NCBI RefSeq assembly: GCF_000758705.1
Contig: NZ_CP009287.1
Span: 3,844,001-3,908,000, forward strand
Reading direction: 5' to 3'
Origin: Paenibacillus graminis
Lineage (GTDB): Bacteria > Bacillota > Bacilli > Paenibacillales > Paenibacillaceae
DNA: 64,000 nt
In this document: one piece after another, positions 8,783 to 16,877 of the stretch
Numbering within the stretch: the stretch's first letter is position 1
Layout: each line of letters opens with the position of its first letter
Notes under the pieces: model-generated
Told to the model about the DNA's origin: nothing
Databases searched by the model: none
The model's input: the letters and a program-made list of their open reading frames with translations, nothing else
Translations under genes and position numbers: made by a program

Positions 8783-8812
8783 ATTATATAATTAAAACTC
8801 TCCGCTTGGCAA
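8783..8812 (-). promoter_or_regulatory. Promoter of bdbDC
   Basis: Minus-strand TTGCCA (8807-8812), 18-base spacer, perfect TATAAT (8783-8788). The predicted transcript start is around 8776-8777, which supports the TTG start at 8727 for bdbD. Confidence 0.65.
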
Positions 8813-8820
8813 ACCTTCGT

Positions 8821-10740
8821 TCAACCCGCTTCCGACTTCTCCCGCTTCTCCCGGATTCCCTGTTCATTGGAATTTCCTACCGCCGGGAAGGTGTCCATAA
8901 GCTGCAGCGGGATCTTAAAAAAGAAGTCCGTCCCCCCGTCCCTTGCCTTTTCCGTCCAGATGCTTCCATCCATAAGCTCAACAAGCTTTTTGCAGATCGC
9001 CAGCCCTAAGCCAGTTCCCTGGTACTTGCGGTTATGCGAAGCATCCACCTGCGAGAAGGGCTGAAACAACAGCTTCAACTTGTCCGGTGCAATCCCGATT
9101 CCTGTGTCACTGACTCTGAACAGCAGTCCCAGGGAAGCCCCCTCTTTGCTGTAGGTTTCAAGAGCAACTGTTATGCCTCCCTCATGAGTAAACTTAACTG
9201 CATTGCCAATCAGATTCACCAGAATCTGGCGGATCCGCGCACTGTCCCCGATTAATTGTTCAGGAATGGACGGGGCGATCTCAAGGGTCAATGCAAGCCC
9301 TTTGTGGCTCGCCGCAACCGTGAACAGATTTATGCATTCCCGCAGCAATGCAGGAAGCTTGAACGGCGATTTTACCAGCAGCATGTTCTCGGCTTCAAGA
9401 CGGGAAATATCGAGCACATCGTTCATCACATTCAGCAATGCAAGACTGCTCGTATTTTGCAGCTTCAACAATTCCTGATGCCCGGGTGCCGTGATTTCCT
9501 CCGCGAGCAGTTGGTTGATGCCAATAATGCCATTAAGCGGTGTCCGGATTTCATGACTCATTGTAGCCAGGAATTCACTTTTCATCCGCGCAGCGCTTTC
9601 GGCCGCATTTTTGGCGATCAGAAGCTCCTGCTGTTGTTCAGCCAGAGCCGTAATGTCTTCAGCGATAATGTACACGTAAGTTTCTTTGTCGTTAACCAGC
9701 GGAAAAACGGTCGTACTGCATATCAGCCTGGCCCCGCTTTTGGTTTTGACGGTCAATTCCAGCTTTCCGGACTGTCCCCGCGCAGCGCGTTTAACGGCTG
9801 CTTTGAGGGCCAGTTCATCCCCGGTGCTGAACAACACATTTTTGTAGTCACTCAGTTCCTCTTGTCCGTAACCTGTTGTCTGCCGGAGTGAGGGATTGGC
9901 GCTGATCACCTTTTTGCGCACAGGGTCGATACACACTACCATATCAGGGCTGAACTCGAATAAAGCCGTGTAGCGCTGCTCATTAAATTGTGCTGTGAAC
10001 AGCACCTGCTTCCTGTCTTTGTACATAAGTCCAAGCACAACGGCCACTACCAGCAGGAACGTGCAGGCAAGAATCATTCCCAGCATTGAATCATTCAGAA
10101 GCGGAGTCCGGCCCATATAAATATAGGGCTCCGTGTCCACATATGAGGCTCCGGCCATAGCTATATAATTCGTTCCCGACAGCACAGCGGTCAGTACAAG
10201 GATGAGCAATAACTTTTTGGCAGAAAACATATTATAGCGTTTCGCTGTCCAATTCGGATGATAGGAAGCTGTGACTGCAGGGATCACCAAAGAGAGTACG
10301 AAGGCCCCCAGAATCGAACCCGTGCTTTGTTCAAAAGCCGCCGTATAGCGAACGCTCATCATCCCGCTGCAATGCATAATCAGAATCCCGCAGCTGAACA
10401 GCAGCCCGCCAAATCCAAGAGTTGCCTTGCTGCTCCGCGTGCGGGGATTATTGAACAGCATCAGCAGCACATAGGAAGCCGAAATGGGCACAAACAGCGA
10501 GAGTAACAACATCGGGATATAATAGGACGCCGTGCTCTCATGCTTCATTGCAATCATGCTGATATAATGCATACTCCACATCCCTATTCCCAGGGCACCG
10601 GAGCTGAATAGGACAAAAACTACATTTCTTTTATGACGTACCATTCTTTCCGCGAGATCCACGGCGATGAAGCTGGATAAACATGCTATAACAATAGAAA
10701 AGAGGACCAGCAAATCCATATAAAGCGGATGATCAGACAT
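8821..10740 (-). CDS. MHYT-PAS sensor histidine kinase (orphan)
   Basis: 639 residues. The N-terminal MHYT sensor (residues about 1-245, seven hydrophobic segments) contains [14 protein letters not shown] and a second MH-containing repeat. A PAS domain follows at about 255-365 ([13 protein letters not shown]), then HisKA with the phospho-acceptor His near residue 400 ([11 protein letters not shown]) and HATPase_c with N, G1 and G2 boxes ([22 protein letters not shown]). MHYT domains are proposed to bind copper and sense O2, CO or NO. No receiver domain is fused and no response regulator lies beside it, so the partner is elsewhere. Start ATG 10740 follows AGGAGAG. Confidence 0.9.
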   Translation of the reverse strand: MSDHPLYMDLLVLFSIVIACLSSFIAVDLAERMVRHKRNVVFVLFSSGALGIGMWSMHYISMIAMKHESTASYYIPMLLLSLFVPISASYVLLMLFNNPRTRSSKATLGFGGLLFSCGILIMHCSGMMSVRYTAAFEQSTGSILGAFVLSLVIPAVTASYHPNWTAKRYNMFSAKKLLLILVLTAVLSGTNYIAMAGASYVDTEPYIYMGRTPLLNDSMLGMILACTFLLVVAVVLGLMYKDRKQVLFTAQFNEQRYTALFEFSPDMVVCIDPVRKKVISANPSLRQTTGYGQEELSDYKNVLFSTGDELALKAAVKRAARGQSGKLELTVKTKSGARLICSTTVFPLVNDKETYVYIIAEDITALAEQQQELLIAKNAAESAARMKSEFLATMSHEIRTPLNGIIGINQLLAEEITAPGHQELLKLQNTSSLALLNVMNDVLDISRLEAENMLLVKSPFKLPALLRECINLFTVAASHKGLALTLEIAPSIPEQLIGDSARIRQILVNLIGNAVKFTHEGGITVALETYSKEGASLGLLFRVSDTGIGIAPDKLKLLFQPFSQVDASHNRKYQGTGLGLAICKKLVELMDGSIWTEKARDGGTDFFFKIPLQLMDTFPAVGNSNEQGIREKREKSEAG

Positions 10741-10855
10741 CGGCCTCTCTCCTTTCTTTTTTTGAATGAACTACTGCAGCCAGATACACTCCATTTACCC
10801 GCCATGAAACGCCCCGAATCCGGAATCCTATCCCGACGGCTGAGGTAATCTTTGT

Positions 10856-10893
10856 ATAAAAAAAGACATAGCGCCTAATCTGACGCCATGTCT
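10856..10893 (-). terminator. Intrinsic terminator of the CNNM-family gene
   Basis: Minus-strand AGACATGGCG/CGCTATGTCT stem (ten pairs, one G-T) followed by seven T, starting 23 bases past the stop at 10916. Confidence 0.88.
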
Positions 10894-10915
10894 GAAAACA
10901 TCTCTTATGTTATTG

Positions 10916-12232
10916 TCAGGCTCCCGCCTCTTCAGTCAAAAACTGCACCTTCATCACTTTAATACGGGATATCCGTTTGTTGTCCGTTTCTTCCACCACG
11001 AATAAGTGGCTGTCAAATTCTACAGTCTGGCCTTTTTGCGGGGGATTCACCTCTAATTTGGAGTACAACCAGCCGCCTACTGTATCATAATCATCTGTCT
11101 CCATATTCAATCCAAGCCGGTCGTTGATTTCTTCAATCAGCATCAGACCATCGATGGAGAATTCATCCTCCCCCAGTTTCTCTACGCCTGGCCGCTCTTC
11201 ATCGAATTCGTCCTGAATTTCACCGACGATCTCTTCCATAATATCTTCGAGCGTAACCATACCGGACGTACCCCCATATTCATCGATCAGAATGGCAATC
11301 TGTGTCTTCGCACGCTGCATAACCTTAAGCAGAGCACTAATCTGTATCGACTCTGGAACGGTAAGAATGGGACGAATCAGTTCACTGTATTTGGGCGCAT
11401 TGTCACGGATCAGATCCTTGATATGAATGAAGCCGAGAATATGGTCCTTGTCACCGTCACATACCGGATACCGTGTGCGCATCCCGTCAAACGCAATCTC
11501 CATGTTCTCTTCAACCGTCAGATGATTGTTCAGACAGATCATTTCAGTGCGGGGAATCATGATCTCACGGGCCATGGTGTCGGCAAATTCAAAAATATTG
11601 TCCACCAATGTCATTTCCGTATTGTCGATAAGTCCGCTCTTGTTGCTTTCCTGCATAAGGATGCGGATTTCCTCTTCCGTGTGCGCTGTAGCCAGCTCCG
11701 AAGCAGGCGCTAAGCGGAACAGCCGCAGCAGCCCGCTGGCCAGGCCTTTTACGATCCAGATAATAGGATACATGATCCGAAAAAAAACATTCATCGCACC
11801 CGCGGTTAGCAGAAGTACCGCTTCGGCTTTGTTCACAGCTATCGTCTTGGGAGCAAGCTCTCCGAGTACGATATGCAGAACGGTGATGAACATAAACGCA
11901 ATAACTAGCGAAATTACATAAACCGAGGTTTCGCCAAATCCTAGGCTTGTTACAATCGGCCACACAATCGTTGCGACAGCAGGTTCCCCCAGCCAGCCAA
12001 GTGCCAGTGAAGCAAGGGTGATGCCCAGCTGGCAGGCGGACAGATATCCGTCCAGATTGTGTACGATATTACTTGCTGCTACTGCTCGTTTACTGCCTTC
12101 CTCCATCAGAGAATCTATGCGGCCGCTTCGTACTTTCACCATCGCATATTCAACCGAAACAAAAAAGCCATTCAACAGCACCAGCAAAATAATAAGACCT
12201 ACATGTAATATACCGGGTAAAGGGTCGCTCAA
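10916..12232 (-). CDS. CNNM/CorC-type hemolysin-family transporter
   Basis: 438 residues in the order DUF21 membrane domain (about 1-185, four hydrophobic segments), a pair of CBS domains (about 205-325, with PRTEMICLNNH and DEYGGTSGMVTLEDIMEEIVGE) and a C-terminal CorC_HlyC domain (about 345-430). Bacterial CNNM/CorC proteins export Mg2+; B. subtilis MpfA (YhdP) is a close architectural match. The start is TTG 12232 with TAGGAG upstream. That site lies in the 3' arm of a hairpin (12241-12274), which could modulate translation. Substrate specificity is inferred from the family. Confidence 0.88.
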   Translation of the reverse strand: MSDPLPGILHVGLIILLVLLNGFFVSVEYAMVKVRSGRIDSLMEEGSKRAVAASNIVHNLDGYLSACQLGITLASLALGWLGEPAVATIVWPIVTSLGFGETSVYVISLVIAFMFITVLHIVLGELAPKTIAVNKAEAVLLLTAGAMNVFFRIMYPIIWIVKGLASGLLRLFRLAPASELATAHTEEEIRILMQESNKSGLIDNTEMTLVDNIFEFADTMAREIMIPRTEMICLNNHLTVEENMEIAFDGMRTRYPVCDGDKDHILGFIHIKDLIRDNAPKYSELIRPILTVPESIQISALLKVMQRAKTQIAILIDEYGGTSGMVTLEDIMEEIVGEIQDEFDEERPGVEKLGEDEFSIDGLMLIEEINDRLGLNMETDDYDTVGGWLYSKLEVNPPQKGQTVEFDSHLFVVEETDNKRISRIKVMKVQFLTEEAGA

Positions 12233-12649
12233 TTTATACTCCTATCCACCGTCTCCACGATTCAGGCGGATAGGCCCACCTCCTTCGTTTGTTCAAAATG
12301 TCGGCTTGTGCAGCAGCAATACCTTTCCAAATCAATTTCCCAATGCTTTCATCTCCTGACTGGAATCACGGATATAAATATACACATTATTATAATATTT
12401 CTTCGCATATAAAAACAGATGCGAACAAGCGTAAAAATATGATCTTGGTTATTGCCGAATAAACATTAGAGATGGAAGGAATCTTTTTTCTGTTTATTCC
12501 TGCTTAATAAGGTTAAATCGTAGGCACCCTCTTCGTCAACTTTAGGTGAATTTCGTAATCCGTTGTTAGCGGCATTCCCGTTGGTGCCGCTCCCCGAAAA
12601 CCCAAAAAACCGCCCTGCCAGGGCGGCGATTTTTGGAGAGCCTGCGATT
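12233..12649. other. Leader of the CNNM gene and spacer
   Basis: Non-coding stretch. Next to the TTG start lies an inverted repeat CCTATCC/GGATAGG (12241-12247 and 12268-12274) overlapping the ribosome site, with a second AAGGAGGTG just upstream. Arms GAATAAAC/GTTTATTC (12457-12464 and 12492-12499) surround an AT-rich segment. 12604-12634 is a strong terminator. No known riboswitch consensus was recognised. Confidence 0.55.
12604..12634 (-). terminator. Intrinsic terminator of the 51-residue gene
   Basis: CCGCCCTG/CAGGGCGG stem with six T on the minus strand. The plus strand also ends in a T run, so it may work both ways. Confidence 0.88.
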
Positions 12650-12805
12650 CTATTTCAGCAAAATTTTCACAGCGGCATTCAGCCGTTTTATAGTTTCTGT
12701 GCCAATCCATCCGCCTGCACTGGCCAGGATCACATTATGAAAAACCTTCATAGCCAGAGAGTATGTCATTGTCCCGATTAGGATCTCTACAACAAAGAAC
12801 CGCAT
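12650..12805 (-). CDS. Small hydrophobic protein, unrecognised (51 residues)
   Basis: Start ATG 12805 follows GGAG at five bases and the stop lies 16 bases before a strong terminator, so this is a compact and credible gene unit. The peptide begins MRFFVVEILIG, has one hydrophobic stretch over about residues 3-32 and a basic end (KRLNAAVKILLK). A longer reading from ATG 12856 would start inside an inverted repeat without a ribosome site. No family was recognised. Membrane insertion is inferred from composition; a toxin, bacteriocin-like or membrane-regulator role is possible but unproven. Confidence 0.5.
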   Translation of the reverse strand: MRFFVVEILIGTMTYSLAMKVFHNVILASAGGWIGTETIKRLNAAVKILLK

Positions 12806-12848
12806 AATATCTCCAGTGGTTATAATGTAAACTTTAAACTCCTGATTA

Positions 12849-12904
12849 TGAAGCATGGGCTATATCATCCGCCTTTAAAGGGTTTATATAACCCATATGC
12901 TTCA
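12849..12904. repeat. Long imperfect inverted repeat upstream of the 51-residue gene
   Basis: Left arm at 12849-12865 and right arm at 12886-12904 pair over about 17 bases with a two-base bulge (TGAAGCAT against ATGCTTCA at the ends). The inner sequence holds another palindrome, CCTTTAAAGG. It could be a hairpin in the leader, an operator or a small dispersed repeat. Confidence 0.6.
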
Positions 12905-12975
12905 AGCTGATTGTCCGATGCCAGATGTATTTGGATGGGAAATTTTACGAAATCCGCTCCAATGGTTAGCAGTTA

Positions 12976-13554
12976 TTACCAACAGTTCCGTGTAGTCGGC
13001 GGATTGCCAATGGTGCCGGGATATTGATAAATAAGGGGTTCCTCAAAGGTGGCATAATCGAAGTTAACCATCAACAGCACAATGCGTTGTCCGGTGGCCT
13101 TGTCGCTGATAATTAAGTGGTCGCGGCCTGCAGCTTCCAGCACACCTGTGTAGACTTTGGCATTCCAATCTTTGTTGTTCTCGTATGTGAAGTAAAAGGT
13201 GCCGACTTTGCCAAGATTCAGCCGGAAAATGTTTTCGATGTATGATTGTTCAAATACTGGAGCCGTTGTCGGTACTACACCGCCTGCTGGAGTCATCGGG
13301 CTGCCGCTGGTGACTTGGGGAGGGGTTGCCCCCATGGTACCCATGTTGCCCATACCCATCGGGCTCATGCTGCCCATTCCGGCAGGACTCATACTGCCCA
13401 TACCCGCTGGGCTCATACTGCCCATACTCATGGGGCTCATGCTGTGCATGGCGTTCATATTATTCATGTTGTTCACGTTGTTCATGTTGTTCATTGCACC
13501 TGAAGGATTGCTGCCGATCGTATAGGTTACGGGGCGGTAAGGTTGTGCTATCAT
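12976..13554 (-). CDS. gerQ: Spore coat protein GerQ
   Basis: 192 residues. The N-terminal half (about residues 20-75) is low complexity: NNM/NNV runs followed by repeats of the unit GSMSPAGM. The C-terminal GerQ domain (about 100-180) includes FYFTYENNKDWNAKVYTG and EAAGRDHLIISD. In B. subtilis GerQ (YwdL) is an inner-coat protein, cross-linked by transglutaminase, that holds the cortex hydrolase CwlJ in place for Ca-dipicolinate-triggered germination. Here cwlJ lies directly upstream on the same strand, 173 bases away. The Met/Gly repeat length is probably strain-variable. Confidence 0.93.
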   Translation of the reverse strand: MIAQPYRPVTYTIGSNPSGAMNNMNNVNNMNNMNAMHSMSPMSMGSMSPAGMGSMSPAGMGSMSPMGMGNMGTMGATPPQVTSGSPMTPAGGVVPTTAPVFEQSYIENIFRLNLGKVGTFYFTYENNKDWNAKVYTGVLEAAGRDHLIISDKATGQRIVLLMVNFDYATFEEPLIYQYPGTIGNPPTTRNCW

Positions 13555-13727
13555 CTGTTAAAAACCTCCTGATAATTAGTATGCCGGCTGTTTGGCCAGC
13601 TTAGGCAATGTGACTTGTTCACAACTAAAGTTCGCTGAGAATTTCTGACCGGAGAAGAACTGCAGCGGGCTGTGGAAGCGAATCGCCAGGCTTTTTTGGC
13701 TGCACCCGCATCCGCACCCCTAACGAT

Positions 13728-14150
13728 CTAGTATACTGCTGGACATTCCCCGCTAGCGGGGGCAAAGAAGCAATGCGCTTTATACCTTCCGGTATTTTGC
13801 TGGTCGTACCAGGTTGCCGGACAGTCACCGACCGGCCGGAAGAACCAGAGCGCATTGGTCGCCGGCCTTGTTCTTTCACCCGCGATGGCGCGTCTGGCAA
13901 GGCGAATGTCGGATTCCCTGGCACGCTGGTAGAAATAGCCCTTCTGCGGGGCTTCGAACCCGCCCGGACTTTGAAATACCATGTCGTTGACATTGCGGAT
14001 GTTTCTGAAGTCCAGACAGTTTCCAAGTATCCGGTTGACGCCGACATTGCCGACCATCAGCATGCCGGACTCCCCGTCTTCCTCGGCTTCCGCCCGCATC
14101 AGCCGTGCAAGTGTCCTTACATCTTCCGAATTTGCTTTAATTACGGCCAT
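13728..14150 (-). CDS. cwlJ: Cortex-lytic cell wall hydrolase CwlJ
   Basis: 140-residue protein of the SleB/CwlJ hydrolase family, without a signal peptide, as is usual for CwlJ, which is made in the mother cell and put in the coat. The conserved RLMRAEAEEDGESGM segment carries the likely catalytic Glu at residue 21, and GNVGVNRI and GYFYQR follow as in the family. The full length matches B. subtilis CwlJ (142). ATG 14150 follows AGGAGGAG. A CATACAAT element about 45 bases upstream could be a sigma-E -10. It pairs with gerQ downstream. Confidence 0.93.
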   Translation of the reverse strand: MAVIKANSEDVRTLARLMRAEAEEDGESGMLMVGNVGVNRILGNCLDFRNIRNVNDMVFQSPGGFEAPQKGYFYQRARESDIRLARRAIAGERTRPATNALWFFRPVGDCPATWYDQQNTGRYKAHCFFAPASGECPAVY

Positions 14151-14458
14151 GCTTTCTCCTCCTTAGCCTACACTTTCTCAACTGCTCGCTGTATTGTATG
14201 TGCATTCGCCTAAGAGGTGACAGTCCACGCCCAATTTCTGACCCATCCCGGATAAATCTGATTACGGTTCATAGATCATTTTACGTCCTATTTCAATCTC
14301 CGGTTGTCCCATCCGGTCCGGCAATAAGCACGTTAGCCCCAGATCAATCCCAAGTATAATCAGATTTCTCTTTATACAACTATCCCCTTGTTCCACTGAC
14401 GGGAAACAAGGGGATTGTATAAGATACACAATATATTGTAAACAACATATCATTTGAT
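14151..14458. other. Spacer upstream of cwlJ
   Basis: 308 bases between DUF2500 and cwlJ. On the minus strand CATACAAT (14193-14200) resembles a sigma-E -10, but no convincing -35 was found. A long hairpin lies at 14372-14422. A 63-codon frame (14262-14453, minus) spans that hairpin and has no ribosome site, so I do not call it. Confidence 0.45.
14372..14422 (-). terminator. Long hairpin downstream of the DUF2500 gene
   Basis: Arms at 14372-14392 and 14405-14422 pair over 18 bases (CCCCTTGTT/AACAAGGGG core extended by TTATACAA/TTGTATAA) with a three-base bulge and a 12-base loop. No T run follows, so it may protect the mRNA end rather than terminate strictly. Confidence 0.55.
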
Positions 14459-14857
14459 CTATTCTGCCGTCGAGTAGTGAGGCTGCCTCTGAAAACCGTG
14501 GTATCTTGTACCCTGATACGTAAGAATTCCCCGGTCTCCCTCAGCGCTCATGCCATACTCATTGCCGTCCACTTTGAATTCCATCCTCACCCCACGGTCT
14601 GACTCATACGTTAAATAGTAGGTTGTGCTGGTGCGGCTGTTATTGCTGTCATCCTGCAGCTGCTGCTGCCGGACCTCAGTACGTTTACTGACGATGCGTG
14701 CGGGGATGGTCATGATGGGCGATTTGTTGTTCCGGTTCCACTGCAGCAGCCCCCGGCCTGCAGATACAGCGATTATGCCAATAACAACGGCAAGAAAGAT
14801 CGGTATTACCGTCCCCGTAAAATCAAACATCCAAGATGGATCCGGGCCCATTCCCAT
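14459..14857 (-). CDS. DUF2500 domain-containing membrane protein
   Basis: 132 residues with one transmembrane segment at about 12-33 (TVIPIFLAVVIGIIAVSAG) and a beta-rich cytoplasmic or extracytoplasmic domain holding TIPARIVSKRTEV, TYYLTYE and GDRGILTYQGTRYHGF, the pattern of DUF2500. The function of the family is unknown. It is a monocistronic unit between non-coding regions, followed by a long hairpin. ATG 14857 is preceded by AAGGGGGAAGAG. Confidence 0.82.
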   Translation of the reverse strand: MGMGPDPSWMFDFTGTVIPIFLAVVIGIIAVSAGRGLLQWNRNNKSPIMTIPARIVSKRTEVRQQQLQDDSNNSRTSTTYYLTYESDRGVRMEFKVDGNEYGMSAEGDRGILTYQGTRYHGFQRQPHYSTAE

Positions 14858-14948
14858 GACTCTTCCCCCTTATTTCCCATGTTATCCTGCTTCCTGCAGG
14901 GATACAGGCACTTCTGTACATGTATATGCCCCGGCTATTCCATACAGC

Positions 14949-14992
14949 ACAAGTAGAAACGGCTTTGCCGTCATTCCAAAGACAGTATCGGT
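14949..14992 (+). repeat. Dispersed hairpin repeat, copy C (5' part only)
   Basis: Bases 14949-14972 match the 5' end of the copy at 48850-48873 (opposite strand) exactly over 24 bases, including ACGGC-TTT-GCCGT. The following 20 bases are only loosely similar. See copies A and B. Confidence 0.65.
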
Positions 14993-15007
14993 ATACATTC
15001 TCTTATC

Positions 15008-15049
15008 AAAAAAACCACCCTGTTCTCTGGGGGCAGAGTTCAGGGTGGT
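15008..15049 (-). terminator. Intrinsic terminator of the Cys-rich small gene
   Basis: Minus-strand ACCACCCTG/CAGGGTGGT stem with a nested AACTCTG/CAGAGAA helix, then seven T. It lies 29 bases past the stop. Confidence 0.88.
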
Positions 15050-15077
15050 CCTCATTATCGTCTATACGGGAGTAGTA

Positions 15078-15254
15078 TTATGCGTGCACAAGGTCTAATA
15101 ATTGCTTGGTTTCATCATTTTCTTCAGGCAGCATTCCATTGTCTGCCCAGCAAGCTCTACATTGTTCTTCTGTTTCACAGAGGTGTGCATCATCACAGTT
15201 GTAGCACAGTTGCAACAGGTTTCTGGTCACATAATCCGTTTCGAAAGTTTTCAT
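15078..15254 (-). CDS. Small Cys-rich protein with two CxxC motifs (58 residues)
   Basis: Read directly from the sequence. ATG 15254 is preceded by AGGAGAG at good spacing, and the stop is followed by a strong terminator. The protein starts MKTFETDYVTRNLLQL and has C17-x2-C20, C26 and C32-x2-C35, then an acidic tail (EENDETK). The two CxxC pairs suggest binding of zinc or an Fe-S cluster, or a redox role. No named family was recognised. Its promoter carries a perfect FNR/CRP-type box at the position used by class II activators, so expression is probably controlled by oxygen or redox state through an FNR/CRP-family protein encoded elsewhere. Confidence 0.8.
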   Translation of the reverse strand: MKTFETDYVTRNLLQLCYNCDDAHLCETEEQCRACWADNGMLPEENDETKQLLDLVHA

Positions 15255-15315
15255 TATAATCTCTCCTATTCGGGATGAAAGTTTGTGAAAAAATGAACTT
15301 GTTCTCTATGTGTTA

Positions 15316-15359
15316 AATATATCACAGGGAGATTCGTTTGTCATGTGATTTTTTTCACA
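15316..15359 (-). promoter_or_regulatory. FNR/CRP-type activated promoter of the Cys-rich gene
   Basis: The perfect box TGTGA-N6-TCACA lies at 15344-15359. On the minus strand ATGACA (15339-15344) and TATATT (15316-15321) are spaced by 17 bases. The box is centred about 42 bases before the predicted start near 15309, the class II activation position. Confidence 0.72.
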
Positions 15360-15510
15360 TTTTTAAAGAAAATTTTAAATAAGATTTTATTTTAATTTTA
15401 TTCCCTAATTCCTTTTAAAACTATGTGCCTCCTCCGTCCTACCGGTCCGCTAGCCAGCCAAGTGCCAGACTGGTCAAGCTTCAGACTCTCAACAGAGCAG
15501 TTCTCCAACT

Positions 15511-15562
15511 ATAAAAGGAGGTGTATCCCGCAAACTGTAAATCAGCTTGCCGGACACCTCCT
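15511..15562 (-). terminator. Intrinsic terminator of the beta-propeller lipoprotein gene
   Basis: Minus-strand AGGAGGTGT/ACACCTCCT stem followed by TTTTAT, only three bases past the stop at 15566. Confidence 0.82.
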
Positions 15563-15565
15563 ATG

Positions 15566-16855
15566 TTACATCACCCGCCAGCTTAATCCACCGTTAGTAG
15601 TCTGCAGCAGAATCGACTTGCGGTCTTCTTTTTTCTCGATCAGCAGCCAGCCTACTTCACTGGATATAAACTGCAGCTTCACAATTTCCGGATAATCCAC
15701 TAGCTTGGATTTCAGCACACTGCTGGCCGGAAGCGCCGTCCAGGTCTTGCCCTGGTTGGTAGTCTTATATAACACATCCTGCTTAAGGGCCCAGCCCAGT
15801 CGGGAGTTCAAAAAGGTTGGGGGGATATGGCGGTTGATCCCCGTCAGGGTTCCCAGCCCAAAAGATACAAATTTCCAGTTCTCTCCCCCATTGGCCGTGA
15901 AATAACCATTATAGGTGATACTGCCTTCCTTGTCTTTTTGGCAACCTACTGACATCCAGCCGTTCAAACTGCCTTTATCAAAAAAATCCGGCTCCCCTGT
16001 AATCACCTTGTCACAGCCCCTAAATTGATCATTCACAAGAAATTCCGGTCCCGGATTCCAGGTTGCCGCTCCGTCCTTGGTCATATAAATCTTGGGAAGT
16101 GCACCGGTCTGCATAGTCACAAAGCCATGGCTGATGTCCTTGAAGACCATCCCCGTAATCACACCCGATACCGGGATCGTATTATTCGGTAAATTCGGAT
16201 TATACTGCTCATTTTGCATCACCAGGCTCCAGGTAGCGCCACCATCACTTGTTGCATACAGCGCTTTGCTCTCTTTGGTAGCTTTGGCATCCCAGGAAGT
16301 CATCAGCCAGCCATAATCAGGAGAGTTGAAATAGATTGAAGAAATGGCGTTCGCATCAGGAAAAGACGATACTTTCCAGCTGCTTCCCCCATCTGTTGTA
16401 CGCAATACAACCGTTTCTGTCAGCCCGGAGGCGCTTCGGATAATCCAGCCATTGCTGGGATCGGTGAACAATATGTCCTTTCCATATACAGGGTTCGACA
16501 AAAATTGAACATTTGCTGACGGGGAAATATTGCTCCACGTTTCGCCGTTATCCTTGGTCATGTAGATCCGCAGTTCATTTTTGGTCACGCCCCAAGCCAG
16601 CCCGATGGCATCATTTAACAGTCTGAAATCTGTCAGCCGGGTTTGAATCTGGTATTTCGGGGTATTCTCGTTGTTAACGTTCTTGGCATCCGGTGTAATC
16701 AACGTAATGGTCTGCCCCTCTTCCGGCGCTTCCGTCGGCTGGGGGGGCTGGGAAGGCTCCGGAGGAGGAGAAGAGCAAGCCGAGAATATGAGCAGGGTCA
16801 GGAATACCGTGAATACAGCCCCCAGAACCCTGAAACCTATATGTTTATGTGACAA
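15566..16855 (-). CDS. YCF48/BNR-repeat beta-propeller lipoprotein
   Basis: 429 residues. The signal peptide ends in LIFSAC (lipidated Cys near residue 27), followed by a Pro/Glu-rich linker and then repeats of the type MTKDNGETWS, TTDGGSSWK, TSDGGATWS, MTKDGAATWN, TTNQGKTWT and TTNGGLSW. These D/N-G-G-x-[ST]-W motifs are Asp-box/BNR-like and indicate a six- or seven-bladed propeller on the outer face of the membrane. Plant and cyanobacterial YCF48 proteins help assemble photosystem II, but in Firmicutes the role is unknown. Monocistronic. ATG 16855 follows GAGGAGAG. Confidence 0.85.
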   Translation of the reverse strand: MSHKHIGFRVLGAVFTVFLTLLIFSACSSPPPEPSQPPQPTEAPEEGQTITLITPDAKNVNNENTPKYQIQTRLTDFRLLNDAIGLAWGVTKNELRIYMTKDNGETWSNISPSANVQFLSNPVYGKDILFTDPSNGWIIRSASGLTETVVLRTTDGGSSWKVSSFPDANAISSIYFNSPDYGWLMTSWDAKATKESKALYATSDGGATWSLVMQNEQYNPNLPNNTIPVSGVITGMVFKDISHGFVTMQTGALPKIYMTKDGAATWNPGPEFLVNDQFRGCDKVITGEPDFFDKGSLNGWMSVGCQKDKEGSITYNGYFTANGGENWKFVSFGLGTLTGINRHIPPTFLNSRLGWALKQDVLYKTTNQGKTWTALPASSVLKSKLVDYPEIVKLQFISSEVGWLLIEKKEDRKSILLQTTNGGLSWRVM

Positions 16856-16877
16856 AGCTCTCCTCTTCCTTCATTAA

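Larger units (their letters stand above)
15255..15565 (-). other. Spacer with the Cys-rich gene promoter and propeller-gene terminator
   Basis: 311 bases without a gene. They hold the leader and promoter of the 58-residue gene (15316-15359) and the terminator of the beta-propeller lipoprotein (15511-15562). 15360-15420 is very AT-rich with no recognisable signal. Confidence 0.6.

Noticed and set aside
12513..12710. 65-codon minus-strand frame across the terminator
   Set aside because: It overlaps the 51-residue gene in another frame and runs through the terminator hairpin, with no ribosome site.
13246..13604. Plus-strand frames rich in Cys, His or Pro over gerQ
   Set aside because: They are antisense readings of the Met/Gly/Ser repeat tract of gerQ and have no ribosome sites.
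13609..13623. TGTGA-N5-TCACA between cwlJ and gerQ
   Set aside because: The spacer is five bases instead of six and the context is sporulation genes, so an FNR/CRP site is unlikely.
14262..14453. 63-codon frame upstream of cwlJ
   Set aside because: It includes the long hairpin and lacks a ribosome site; residual gene-like look could be a decayed remnant, but this cannot be supported.
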